From Flammeovirga sp. SJP92 (GTDB lineage: Bacteria > Bacteroidota > Bacteroidia > Cytophagales > Flammeovirgaceae): a stretch of 64,000 nt of DNA. The notes below the pieces were generated by a model. That model ran no database searches, was not told the DNA's origin, and was given only the letters and a program-made list of their open reading frames with translations. The number at the start of each line of letters is the position of its first letter. The first letter of the stretch is position 1. The stretch is taken from assembly GCF_001583495.1 (NCBI RefSeq), contig NZ_LQAQ01000089.1, positions 26,910 to 90,909 on the forward strand, in the 5' to 3' direction. A program made the translations under genes and the position numbers. This document shows positions 25,141-37,800 of the stretch, piece by piece.

Positions 25141-25322
25141 CTGTTCTTGGTGTCAAGCCGAAAGGCGTCACTGAGAGTTATAGCATAGTCTAAGTCTGTG
25201 ACTTATAACTTTAATAAAAAGCTATCGGTGAAATACTTGAAAAAATGTGTGTTGTTATAAGTTACAAACTTAAACAAAGGTCAAGTTCGTAGTGACGCCT
25301 TTCGGCTTGACACCACGAACAG
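25141..25322. repeat. long-hairpin element, copy D (182 bp)
   Basis: It has CTGTTC and GAACAG ends and the same nested arms as the other copies, with perfect outer complementarity around GTGTCAAGCCGAAAGGCGTC. The loop carries a few extra A residues (AATAAAAAGCTATCGG) compared with the copies at 8873 and 24150. It opens a gene-free stretch of about 1 kb (25134-26202). That stretch also holds the palindromes at 25373-25453 and the short relative at 25523; the rest, from 25563, is AT-rich with no feature that I can support. Confidence 0.93.
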
Positions 25323-25372
25323 AGGAGATATTGCAAGTCCGTTTTGACGGGATAACTGTGATTAGTGTCCAC

Positions 25373-25453
25373 CCTTATAAGGTAAGGTATTTCGACATGT
25401 ATAGGGAAGAGAGGTGTACCTGTTAAGGGTGAAGAGTGTCCCCTTATAAGGGG
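25373..25453. repeat. pair of related palindromes (CCTTATAAGG and CCCCTTATAAGGGG)
   Basis: CCTTATAAGG (25373-25382) and CCCCTTATAAGGGG (25440-25453) are perfect palindromes. Both are preceded by AGTGTC, so they may be two copies of one short unit. The second is set inside further symmetry (GGGTG at about 25427, CACCC at about 25462). They may be small hairpins or operator-like sites; no gene nearby indicates a function. Confidence 0.55.
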
Positions 25454-25522
25454 AGCATAAACACCCACTTTCTTCTAGTTTTGAGAGCTTCATTTGAAAG
25501 CTTCTTCATCTCAACCAATCCA

Positions 25523-25562
25523 CTGTTCTCAGTGATGCCTTTCGGCTTAATATTACCAACAG
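25523..25562. repeat. 40-bp remnant of the long-hairpin element
   Basis: CTGTTC is followed at once by CAGTGATGCCTTTCGGCTTA, the right-arm sequence of the long element, and ends in CCAACAGAAGAG. Nearly all of the left arm, the inner stem and the loop are missing, as expected from an internal deletion. Confidence 0.7.
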
Positions 25563-26202
25563 AAGAGGGTGGGGGTAGATTGTCTAGATAGAAGTTATTT
25601 GAGTGCCAAGTTACGCATTTGCTGAAACTCAGCACACTCTTGTTTGGGTTGCTGTGCCATAATTTTCAATATATAAAATTTAAAAATTACGGACGGCGTT
25701 TATTTTATACTCTCGAGTAGCTAAAGCGAACTAATTGAATTTAAGTAGCTGATCATAATTAAATATAGTTTCTAAATGTAGAATGAATTGATCTCAGGTT
25801 TCGTAAAAATGCATTTAAGTTAAAGATAATTTTGAACAGGTACTTATAGTAAATTGCCTATCATTAAATACTTTTATTTTCGATCTTTCTTTTGCAATCT
25901 CTTCAACGAATTAGTGGTGGATAGATGCCATTTTTTCAGAATCAAAAATTGTATAATACTAAGAGGTGTTAACAAACATTACAATAAGTATGATCAATTA
26001 ACCGAAATCGTATATATATATTTACAATAGTAATATATACTATTAGTTTCAAAAAACCTATTACTCAGTACTTTTATCAAATGAAATATAAAATATTACT
26101 TTTTAAAGAGATTGAATAAATATATTTTCAATATTCTATTTTAGAGGTAATGAGTAAGATTTTTTTTTGATACTAAAAGTTAATTTTTTATTTATAAATA
26201 TC

Positions 26203-27240
26203 ATGAAATTAAAAACTGCAAACCTATTATTTTTAACTTTTTCTTTAATTGTAATATTTAATACAACTACTCAAGCCCAATTTGGACGTAAACTGGTGAA
26301 TAAATTAAATAGTGCAATTGAAGGCTCTACAACATCAACTTCTTCTGATCAGAAAAAAGATAAATCTTCAGAACCGGTAATTGAGCCTTATGAATTTAAA
26401 TTTTCTAACAAGCCACTCGAATATCTATCAAATGATAATACATATATTGAAGAATATATTTTTGGGGATAATTTATTCTTTTTATATGAATCTGGGGAAA
26501 ACACTATTGAACGAGAATACGAAAAATATGGTCTTGAGGTAAGAGATGGAAGGTATAGATTTCATAAATGGCCTTATTATAGATTATCACTTAATGGTAC
26601 AGAAATTAAATGGTATAATGATGTTTATATTACATATAGTGTATTATCAGGAATGCTATCCTCTAAAAGACCAATTAAAGGAAAAGATATTAAGTCATTT
26701 GTAGAAGCAAGTCGAGAATTATTTATACAAGCTTACGAGGATGGTAACTTAGTACCAGGAAAATTTGATTTAAAAGTAGAAGTAGTTTTAACTCATATAC
26801 CTAAACAAGATCAAGAGAAAGTCTTTTCTGAAGGAACAATACCTGTAATAATCACAAAAGAAGCTATAGATGAAGCGATTAAAGGACCATTTTTATCGTT
26901 TCCAAAATCAAAAATGGATGATGAAAAGCTTATTCAAGAAATCATACCTTTAGGTCAAGAATTTATAGATTCTAATTATTGGGACTACGAAGTAGTAGAT
27001 GCTTCAATAGCATCAGATACTTGGAATGTAAATAGAAATTCTGATACAGGTCAGATTTTATCAAGGTGGTTATTAACAACGCTTAAATTAAAAGATTCTA
27101 AAGGAAAATTTTATCGATTCGATTATGCTATATTTCAAATGCACTTAGGAGGAGGGAAATACGGTGTTACTACCCAAGACAAAAAAAAATTAGGTAAGGG
27201 TGATAAAAAATATATTAAAAGGATAATTTGTGAGAATTAG
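26203..27240 (+). CDS. secreted hypothetical protein
   Basis: I start at the ATG that gives a normal signal peptide (MKLKTANLLFLTFSLIVIFN to TTTQAQ, about residues 1-26). An upstream TTG at 26167 is less likely. The mature 320 residues contain a Ser/Thr-rich linker (SAIEGSTTSTSSDQKKDKSSE) and then a mixed alpha/beta region ending in a WLLTTLKLKDSKGKFYRFDYAIFQ-type strand pair and a basic tail. I do not recognise a family. It is the last gene of the accessory array and is followed by a strong terminator. Confidence 0.7.
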   Translation: MKLKTANLLFLTFSLIVIFNTTTQAQFGRKLVNKLNSAIEGSTTSTSSDQKKDKSSEPVIEPYEFKFSNKPLEYLSNDNTYIEEYIFGDNLFFLYESGENTIEREYEKYGLEVRDGRYRFHKWPYYRLSLNGTEIKWYNDVYITYSVLSGMLSSKRPIKGKDIKSFVEASRELFIQAYEDGNLVPGKFDLKVEVVLTHIPKQDQEKVFSEGTIPVIITKEAIDEAIKGPFLSFPKSKMDDEKLIQEIIPLGQEFIDSNYWDYEVVDASIASDTWNVNRNSDTGQILSRWLLTTLKLKDSKGKFYRFDYAIFQMHLGGGKYGVTTQDKKKLGKGDKKYIKRIICEN

Positions 27241-27336
27241 TGTTGTGTTCATTATTTTTTTAAAATTGCCTTATATAACTATTTGCTTTAAAGATTAGAG
27301 ATAGTTATGTAGGGACTCATGGAAAATAAATCTCCA

Positions 27337-27384
27337 CACCCATCAAAATTTAGATTTCAGGTCGATTTTGATGGGTGTTTTTTT
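27337..27384 (+). terminator. strong rho-independent terminator at the end of the accessory array
   Basis: CACCCATCAAAAT (27337-27349) pairs perfectly with ATTTTGATGGGTG (27365-27377), and seven T follow at 27378. It closes transcription about 100 bp after the last array gene. Confidence 0.88.
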
Positions 27385-27469
27385 ATTAATTTTTCCTGTT
27401 TCGTTTCTTTCTTTTAGGATATTATCAAAGCGTTTGAAGTAAATAAGAATACCAACTAACTGTTACATT

Positions 27470-27537
27470 GTTAAGCCAAAGTGTCATCTTTGAACAAGAA
27501 CGTTAGATGACGCCTGTCGGCTTGACACCACGAACAG
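27470..27537. repeat. 68-bp shortened relative of the long-hairpin element
   Basis: It begins CTGTTACATTGTTAAGCC and ends GGCTTGACACCACGAACAG, matching the outer arms of the long elements. The inner stem and loop are replaced by AAGAACGTTAG between GTGTCATCT and AGATGACGCC. It lies in the 490-bp gap ahead of the beta-galactosidase gene; the rest of that gap is AT-rich with a C-rich patch near 27570-27640 and no other feature. Confidence 0.75.
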
Positions 27538-27719
27538 AGAAAAGATTAACCAGAATTATTTTTTCCTCACCCCAACCAAAAAATCACCCCAAACCTCCTC
27601 TAATCCCCCAAAAACAAGCATTTACGAAATAATACCCCCCTTTATCATATTTTTTCAACTCTTATTTCTTCCGATTACAGCTAAAATTGTAATGTCAAAA
27701 GTATGAAGAGAGAATTTAA

Positions 27720-30920
<3,201 letters not shown>

Positions 30921-30954
30921 TTATAAAAAAGACAGCGATGTTTATTTAGAGAAC

Positions 30955-31112
30955 ATGTTTCAAGTGTTAAGTGATAGCGTCACTTGGAACACATAATTGG
31001 CGAAGTCTCCTGACTTCGAAATACAAAAGGAATAATAACCATTTCTTTCGAAGTCGGGAGACTTCGCCAAAAATGAATCACAAGTGACACCTTTCGGCTT
31101 AACACTTGCGAC
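30955..31112. repeat. nested hairpin element with related outer arms and a foreign inner hairpin
   Basis: The outer arms AAGTGTTAAG (30961) and CTTAACACTT (31097-31106), with GCGTCACTT and AAGTGACACCTTTCGGC just inside, are diverged versions of the long-hairpin arms. Inside lies a separate near-perfect inverted repeat of 25 bases (30996-31020 and 31045-31069, with one mismatch), whose arms each contain GAAGTC and GACTTC and can also fold alone. It fills most of the gap between two carbohydrate genes. Confidence 0.8.
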
Positions 31113-31184
31113 ATTAAAGATTAATATTGCTCTCACAATCATCGCTGTTCAATGAAATGAATTTATTAAAATAGACAACTACAA

Positions 31185-34100
31185 ATGAAAAACATTACTT
31201 TTTATTTTCTATTCTTTCTGCTTGCTATTACAACAGTAAACGCACAAGAATGTAATACATTGATTGATGATGATTTTGGGGTAGATACAGCTATGGAAAA
31301 CCTTCCCTCTTATATCAGCGTCAACACATCAGGCAATGTTAACGGAGGCGATATTTATTTCCAAGAAGGTATGTTGCATATGGAAACACCTCCAGGTGTA
31401 GGACATGCGAAAGCAAATATTAATTTTGGAAACTTTACTCAAAGTGAATTTGAAATATCGTTCAGAATTAAAACCAACAATAGTGGCGGGTATACTTTCA
31501 AGATGGATTTCTTAGACGCAAATAACAAATGCTGGATTGGTTTGAAGTTTCCTGATTACGGAAAAAGAGATTTAAGATGGGATATCTTAGAAAATGGTAA
31601 TATCCCAGGAGGTAGCAACTTTCCTGAAGAGAACTCCTTATTGGAAAGTGATTTTGCAGTAAATACTTGGTATGATGTGAGAATGGTTTTTAATGCCGAT
31701 CATCAAGTATCGATCTATTTAGATGGTGTTTTGAAGTTTGAAAATCTAGCTTTACCAGAAGTGGTACAAGGTTCACCAATCTCAACCATTAAAATGTATT
31801 CTCAAGGATCTTTGAACAATGGTGTGATCACATTTTTTGATTATTTCAAAACAGTGGAAGGACCTCAGTTAAATAAAGATTTGATTAGCAAAAGTATTTT
31901 TGAAGCAGAAAACTATTTAGCATTAAAAGAAAGTTCGGGACAGTTTTCACAAGAAGATATTGATCAATTAAAAACGGATATTGCTACTGCAAAAGCTAAA
32001 ATGGCGGACTGTAGTCTTTCTCAAGAAGAATTAGATGCTCAGGCAACAGTGATGGATGAAGCATTGTCACATTTTAAATCTCAAATCATTGTGATTCCAA
32101 CGGATGTGAAAGTGACAGTAGATTGGAGCTCAATGCTGATGGAAAGAAAAGCGGAGTGGTTTGGTGCCAACTCTACTTACAATGCCAACGGACAAGGTTT
32201 ATGGGACCCTACTTCTGAAGATTTTATGCCAAGAGTCATTGACTTAGCGAACTATACAGGATCAGCATTTTTTAGATTCCCAGGTGGTACTATGGCCAAT
32301 CTTTATAACTGGAAAAGAGCAATCGGTCCTAATAGTGAAAGAATTGATAACCTTGATGCCCACAATGCTGGACAATCATTTGATAATAGTTTTGGTCCTG
32401 ATGAATTCGGTAAGTTATTAGAGACGACTTATATGAATAAAGGGTCGATTGTTGTGCCATTTGCATACGGTACTCCACAAGATGCGGCTGACTTTGTAGA
32501 ATATATGAACGCTGAAGTCGGTGCCAATCCAAATGGCGGTAAAGACTGGGCTTTGGAAAGAGCTAAAAATGGTCATTACGAGCCTTACAATATCAATGTA
32601 TGGGAAATTGGCAATGAGCTTTATGGTGATTGGGAATTGAATGTGATGAACTACCCATTGAGTGGTGATGCAATTCGTGGTGGAGAAAGTATCAGAAGTG
32701 GAAATGCTCATTTTTATGTTTATGGAGGTTCTGAGACGTTTACCAACCAAAGAGCTGTAAAACAAACTACTTGGATTGTTGATGAATGTACGTTGGATGG
32801 TACTCCTGATCAAGCGTTTAAAGTGAAGTTTCCTCCCATCAATTTGAGCCATGATTTTACAGTAAGTATTGATGGAGAAGAGTGGACTGAAGTATTAAAC
32901 TTTGACAATTCAACAGCCACTGATAAACATTTTGTGATCACAGATTCAAAAGAAGGAACGTTTGTTTTTGGTGACGGTGTGAATGGAGCTATTCCAGAAA
33001 GTTTAGGTGATGTTATTGTGGATTATACTACCGGACCTCACGCAGGGTTTAGTGCTTATTATGATGCAATGAAAGCGGTTGACCCAAGCATTACAGTGGT
33101 ATCTAGTTATGAGCATGAAGAATTCTTTAAGTTGATGGCAGATGAAAATTCACCTTATGATGCAGTAGCAAAACACTATTACCCAGGAGGTGAAGCGAAT
33201 TCAGGTCAAGAGTATATCTTTGAGTTATCTCAAATAGCAAAATATAATAATAGAGCCGAAGAGTTTAAAAATTACCTTTCAAAATATGACAACCCTAGTC
33301 TTGAAGGTATTGAAGTGAAGCAATTCTTATCAGAATACGGAACACCAAGAAATTACTCAGCCATTCCGCATGCTATCGTTTTATGGCATCAAATGATGAA
33401 CAATTACAAGGATGAGATTCTGGGTATTCAAACGCACTCTTTCTTCAAAAATGATGGTACCACAATGGTGGAAACAAGACATGGAGGTTTCTTGATGGCC
33501 AAAGGATATGCACATCATATTTTCACTCACCTTCACCAAGATCAATTTGTAAAGGCAGATTTTGAAGGAGAAAAGTATACGCACAAAAATGTAGAATTAT
33601 GGAATTCTTATCCAACGGCTTCCATCAATGAGGACAAAACGGTAGCAACAATTGTAATTCCAAATACATCAGATGGAAAACAGTTGAACACTACTTTCGA
33701 TTTTACTTCTCTTCCTTTTGAAATGAATGATAAAGTTGTGTTGAAAAAGTGGGTAGCATTGGCTGATAACATTAATGTGGATAATACATCAGATAACCCT
33801 ACGAATGTACGTATTGAAGGACCATTTGTGATAGACAATCCTACCACTTTTACTTTTGATGAAGTAGAACCGTACACTGTAGCCATCTATCAATGGACCA
33901 CATTGGACAAAGAAGAATTTACTTATTTGACAGAAATTCAACCACAAGTCAATTTCGGAGACCTAAAAATCAATCAAGGTTTTGCTGAAGATTCAGTATT
34001 GATGATCAATGGTTCAAAGCAAGACAATGCATTAACGTTGGGTTACTTTACAGAAGTAGAATACGATGTGAAAAATTACTTCGATACGTTTGAAGCTGAA

Positions 34101-34595
34101 ATCGGCTTGGAAGATAATTTCTTAGGAGGAAGCTTAGTATTGAAAGTATTTGGTGATGATGAGTTATTGTTTGAATCAGATCCGGTAAGTGCCAATACGC
34201 CAATTCAGAAAATTGATGTTGATGTAAGAGGAGTGGAGAAGTTAAGAATTGCAACTACTCCGAGCCAAGGTTTGGGGATTCATTTAGGAATCAGTGAGGC
34301 ACGTTTATACAAAAATGAAAATTACGATGATGACGTAACAAGCGTTGTCATTGACAGAACATCATTAAAAATTGCTCCTAATCCTTTCCAAACGAATGTC
34401 CATATCACTTTACCAAAAGTGATCAACGGAACAATGACGATCCATGACAGTATGGGCCGAATGATCCTACAGCAATCACTTCAAAATAAAATCGCTTTTG
34501 ATTTGAACCTTTCTCAATTAAATAAAGGCCTTTACATTATCAGTATCAGCAATGCTGAGGAAGTATTTGTAGGCAAATTATTGAAATCAAACTAA
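31185..34595 (+). CDS. T9SS-exported clan GH-A glycosidase (GH51-like) with concanavalin-like and NPCBM-type domains
   Basis: This is an 1136-residue modular enzyme. After a signal peptide (residues 1-20) comes a concanavalin/LamG-like domain (about 25-225) and a short helical FIVAR-like linker (about 230-305). A TIM barrel follows at about 310-860, with FFRFPGG, the likely acid/base Glu 478 in WEIGNELYG and the likely nucleophile Glu 717 in LSEYGTP. A NPCBM-type domain (about 910-1050) comes next, then a T9SS sorting tail (IAPNPFQTNV...GKLLKSN). The pattern resembles alpha-L-arabinofuranosidases and related retaining enzymes of clan GH-A; the exact specificity is not readable. Confidence 0.8.
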   Translation: MKNITFYFLFFLLAITTVNAQECNTLIDDDFGVDTAMENLPSYISVNTSGNVNGGDIYFQEGMLHMETPPGVGHAKANINFGNFTQSEFEISFRIKTNNSGGYTFKMDFLDANNKCWIGLKFPDYGKRDLRWDILENGNIPGGSNFPEENSLLESDFAVNTWYDVRMVFNADHQVSIYLDGVLKFENLALPEVVQGSPISTIKMYSQGSLNNGVITFFDYFKTVEGPQLNKDLISKSIFEAENYLALKESSGQFSQEDIDQLKTDIATAKAKMADCSLSQEELDAQATVMDEALSHFKSQIIVIPTDVKVTVDWSSMLMERKAEWFGANSTYNANGQGLWDPTSEDFMPRVIDLANYTGSAFFRFPGGTMANLYNWKRAIGPNSERIDNLDAHNAGQSFDNSFGPDEFGKLLETTYMNKGSIVVPFAYGTPQDAADFVEYMNAEVGANPNGGKDWALERAKNGHYEPYNINVWEIGNELYGDWELNVMNYPLSGDAIRGGESIRSGNAHFYVYGGSETFTNQRAVKQTTWIVDECTLDGTPDQAFKVKFPPINLSHDFTVSIDGEEWTEVLNFDNSTATDKHFVITDSKEGTFVFGDGVNGAIPESLGDVIVDYTTGPHAGFSAYYDAMKAVDPSITVVSSYEHEEFFKLMADENSPYDAVAKHYYPGGEANSGQEYIFELSQIAKYNNRAEEFKNYLSKYDNPSLEGIEVKQFLSEYGTPRNYSAIPHAIVLWHQMMNNYKDEILGIQTHSFFKNDGTTMVETRHGGFLMAKGYAHHIFTHLHQDQFVKADFEGEKYTHKNVELWNSYPTASINEDKTVATIVIPNTSDGKQLNTTFDFTSLPFEMNDKVVLKKWVALADNINVDNTSDNPTNVRIEGPFVIDNPTTFTFDEVEPYTVAIYQWTTLDKEEFTYLTEIQPQVNFGDLKINQGFAEDSVLMINGSKQDNALTLGYFTEVEYDVKNYFDTFEAEIGLEDNFLGGSLVLKVFGDDELLFESDPVSANTPIQKIDVDVRGVEKLRIATTPSQGLGIHLGISEARLYKNENYDDDVTSVVIDRTSLKIAPNPFQTNVHITLPKVINGTMTIHDSMGRMILQQSLQNKIAFDLNLSQLNKGLYIISISNAEEVFVGKLLKSN

Positions 34596-34659
34596 TAGCA
34601 ATATGCAATCTCTTTAAGTATCAAGACAGGAGAAAAGGGTTCTTTGATTAAAGGGAAGA

Positions 34660-34763
34660 GGTAAGAGGGATGAGGGAAGGTGATCTGTGTTGTGTTTTAA
34701 AAACTATTTTATGCACCATAACACGAACCATTTTTCTTCCCTCTTCATTCTTAACTCTTACCT
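34660..34763. repeat. purine/pyrimidine inverted repeat between two T9SS genes
   Basis: A purine-rich arm (34660-34680, GGTAAGAGGGATGAGGGAAGG without the last base) faces a pyrimidine-rich arm (34736-34762), giving a hairpin with a 55-base loop. The right arm with its flank (34723-34763) is the inverted copy of the repeat at 7873-7920. A solo TCCTAGTACTTA end (34786-34797) of the 19119-type element lies just beyond it. Confidence 0.7.
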
Positions 34764-34846
34764 AAAAAAAGTTTCATCACATATATCCTAGTACTTATCA
34801 CAGAGAGGTTGCAGATCTACATAAACACTACATAATCAGAATGACA

Positions 34847-37800
34847 ATGAAAAGATTTATTATTAGCTTTCTGTTACTATTCTCTTGGACAGCTTATGCT
34901 CAAGAAGCAGTAACTATTACTTATAACTTTCAAAATGGTTTTCAGGCTTCTACCTCTACAATCAGTGATGATGTTTTGTATCCGCAAAGAGCAATAGTAG
35001 GAGGTTCAAGGCTTGTAAATCAGGGGGTCATGGACAATATGGCTGTGACCCAAATCACCAACAACAACGCTACAAATTATACTAATACTTTCTTCCGTTT
35101 TGATATTCATACCAATAAGGGAGCAAAGTTTAAGATCAATAAAGTAAGAGTGATTCAAAAATCGGATCATGCGGGAGATCCTGATGCAGTTGCTGAGGGG
35201 GGAACTGGAAATACTTATATGTTTAGAGTAGGAACTCAGGTTAATGGAAATTCAATTTCAAATTCTGATTCTGAACAATCCTCTGACAATATTCTATTTT
35301 CAGATCAATTGGAAGAAACAGAATATATTCCAAATGATAAATACAGTATGGTGAAAAACGGGGAGTACGTTTCTGTTTATTTGACAGGTAGAGGAGAAAG
35401 AGTAGGAGGAAATGTAATTCCAGATGAACAAGGTGGAGGAATTTATGAAGATGATATTTTCAACTGGTATGTAGACCAAGTGATCATTGAAGGAGAGTAC
35501 GTTGAAGGTTTATCGATTCCTACTTTTGAGGTGGATTATGCTCTAAATAATAAAGATATGAGTGCGGTTTCATCTTCAGAAAAAGTATCTGCTACAGAGA
35601 TCAGTAGACAAAATGGAGAATCACAATGGAAGCAGGACAGAACTTTTTCAATCCGTCTAGCTAGCAATAGCAATAATTTAGGCTTCAAGAATGTTGGTTT
35701 TATTTACGATATGAATGTTGCTAGTGGGTATAAAGCAATGATCAATAATTATGAATTGAAATTTGCAGGCTCTGGAGAATATGGAAAGTCGAGAGTGTAT
35801 AGAGCATCAATTTATCATGATAAATTAAGAGACGGTGCAGGAACAAGGGTTGATTATTATCAAGCAGATGTAGTGGCTGGCGTAGAAAAATATGGTGATG
35901 GCATCAAAGACATGGATTACATGAGTGCTTTCTTTAATGACAATTTGGTATTTGAAGACAGCTATTCCTTTTTGATTGGTTTGAACAGAACAGGCAAAAC
36001 CGATAACACTCAACTTAGAGAATATTTCACGTTTGATAATGTAAGTATTCGTGGTACTGTAGTTCCCGCAGATGCGTATGATTTATATGCTGAAATTCTA
36101 ACAGGTCAAGATTTATATGTCAATGCTGTAATTGGAAGCGGAGATACTGAATATGTACAGGAAATCGTTAACCGCTATAAAGAAGTTTTACAATCTGCTG
36201 TAGATTTTGCTTTTGATGAATCGAAAACAGCTGGTGAATTAACAGCAAAGAAAGCGGAGGTTGAGGCACTAAATGAACACTTTAGAAATAATACAAACAG
36301 CCGTAGTAATGTTGCTCCAATTGTAGAGAATAAGACACTTAGCACTGCTAAAGGTGTTGCGGTTCAATTTACATTAGAGGGCACTGATGCAGATAATGAT
36401 ATTATTAAGTTAAGTATCAAAACGCAACCTCAAAATGGCGTGATTTCTATGGTGGATGGTGCTTATCAATATACTCCAAATCAAAACTTCCAAGGACAGG
36501 AGACATTCACTTATGTAGCCAATGATGGAAGAGTTGATAGTAATGAAGGTATTATTACAGTAACTGTTCAAAATGAAAATAACAACGCACCAGTAGCCAA
36601 TCCACAAACTTTAGAGGTAATTTCTGGCGTGGAGTTGCCAATTACGTTAGAGGGAACTGATGTGGATGGAGATGTATTGAGTTATGAGGTTGTTGATCAG
36701 CCTGCCAATGGTACTTTAACTGGAGATTTGCCAAATCTGAAATATGTTTCAGATAATGGATTTGAAGGTGATGATAGCTTTACTTTTAAAGCTTTTGATG
36801 GAATTGCGTATAGTGAAATTGCAACCGTAGCGATAACGGTAAACCCTGCTCCAAATGTACCACCAAAAGCAGAAGATCAAGTTGTTAAAGTGATGACCTC
36901 AGAGACAGTAGACATCACATTGAAAGCCACAGATGAAAATGATGATGCACTGACTTATGAATTAGTGACTCAGCCAGCGAATGGTACTTTATCAGGTGAT
37001 CTTCCAAATTTACAATATGTATCTGACAATGGTTATGTAGGTGATGACAGTTTCACTTTCAGAGCTTATGATGGTAAAGAGTACAGTAATGTAGCAACCG
37101 TTTCTATAACAGTAACGAACTTGCCAAACACAGCGCCTATTGCAAAAGATCAAGACCTCGACGTAATTGCAAAAGAGGAATTGAGCATCACGCTTGAAGC
37201 AACGGATCAAGAAGGAGATGACTTAACTTTTGAGATTGTTGATCAACCTTCAAATGGTACTTTGACAGGAGATCTACCTAATTTGACATATGTATCGAAT
37301 GATGGTTTTGAAGGCAATGACAGCTTCACATTCAAAGCATTTGATGGCAGTGAATACAGTAATGTTGCCACAGTAACTATTGAGGTGAAACCTATACCAA
37401 ACTCAGTTCCAGTTGCCAAGCCTCAAACATTGGAAGTAATTACAAATCAAGCTTTAAATATTACGCTTGAAGCCACGGATGATGATGGGGATGTTTTGAC
37501 CTATGAATTAGTTGATCAACCTACAAATGGTACTTTAACAGGAGATCTTCCTAACTTAATTTATACATCAAATACTGATTTCGAAGGTGATGACAGCTTT
37601 ACTTTCAGAGCATTTGATGGAGAAGACTATAGTAATACAGCAACAGTGAGCATCACAGTCAAAGCGGTTCCAAATTCTGTACCCGTAGCCAAAGATCAAA
37701 CATTGGAAATCATGTCAACCAAACCTTTGTCCATCACTTTAGAAGCGACAGACGAAGACGGAGATGCATTGACTTATGAGTTAGTAGATCAGCCTACAAA

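Noticed and set aside
8873..25322. CRISPR array
   Set aside because: The repeats are long, palindromic and kilobases apart with genes between them; no regular short repeat/spacer unit and no cas genes are present.
25262..25635. Two short minus-strand genes in the 1-kb gap
   Set aside because: These frames are made of repeat copy D, the CCTTATAAGG palindromes and the element remnant; no start context or protein-like composition.
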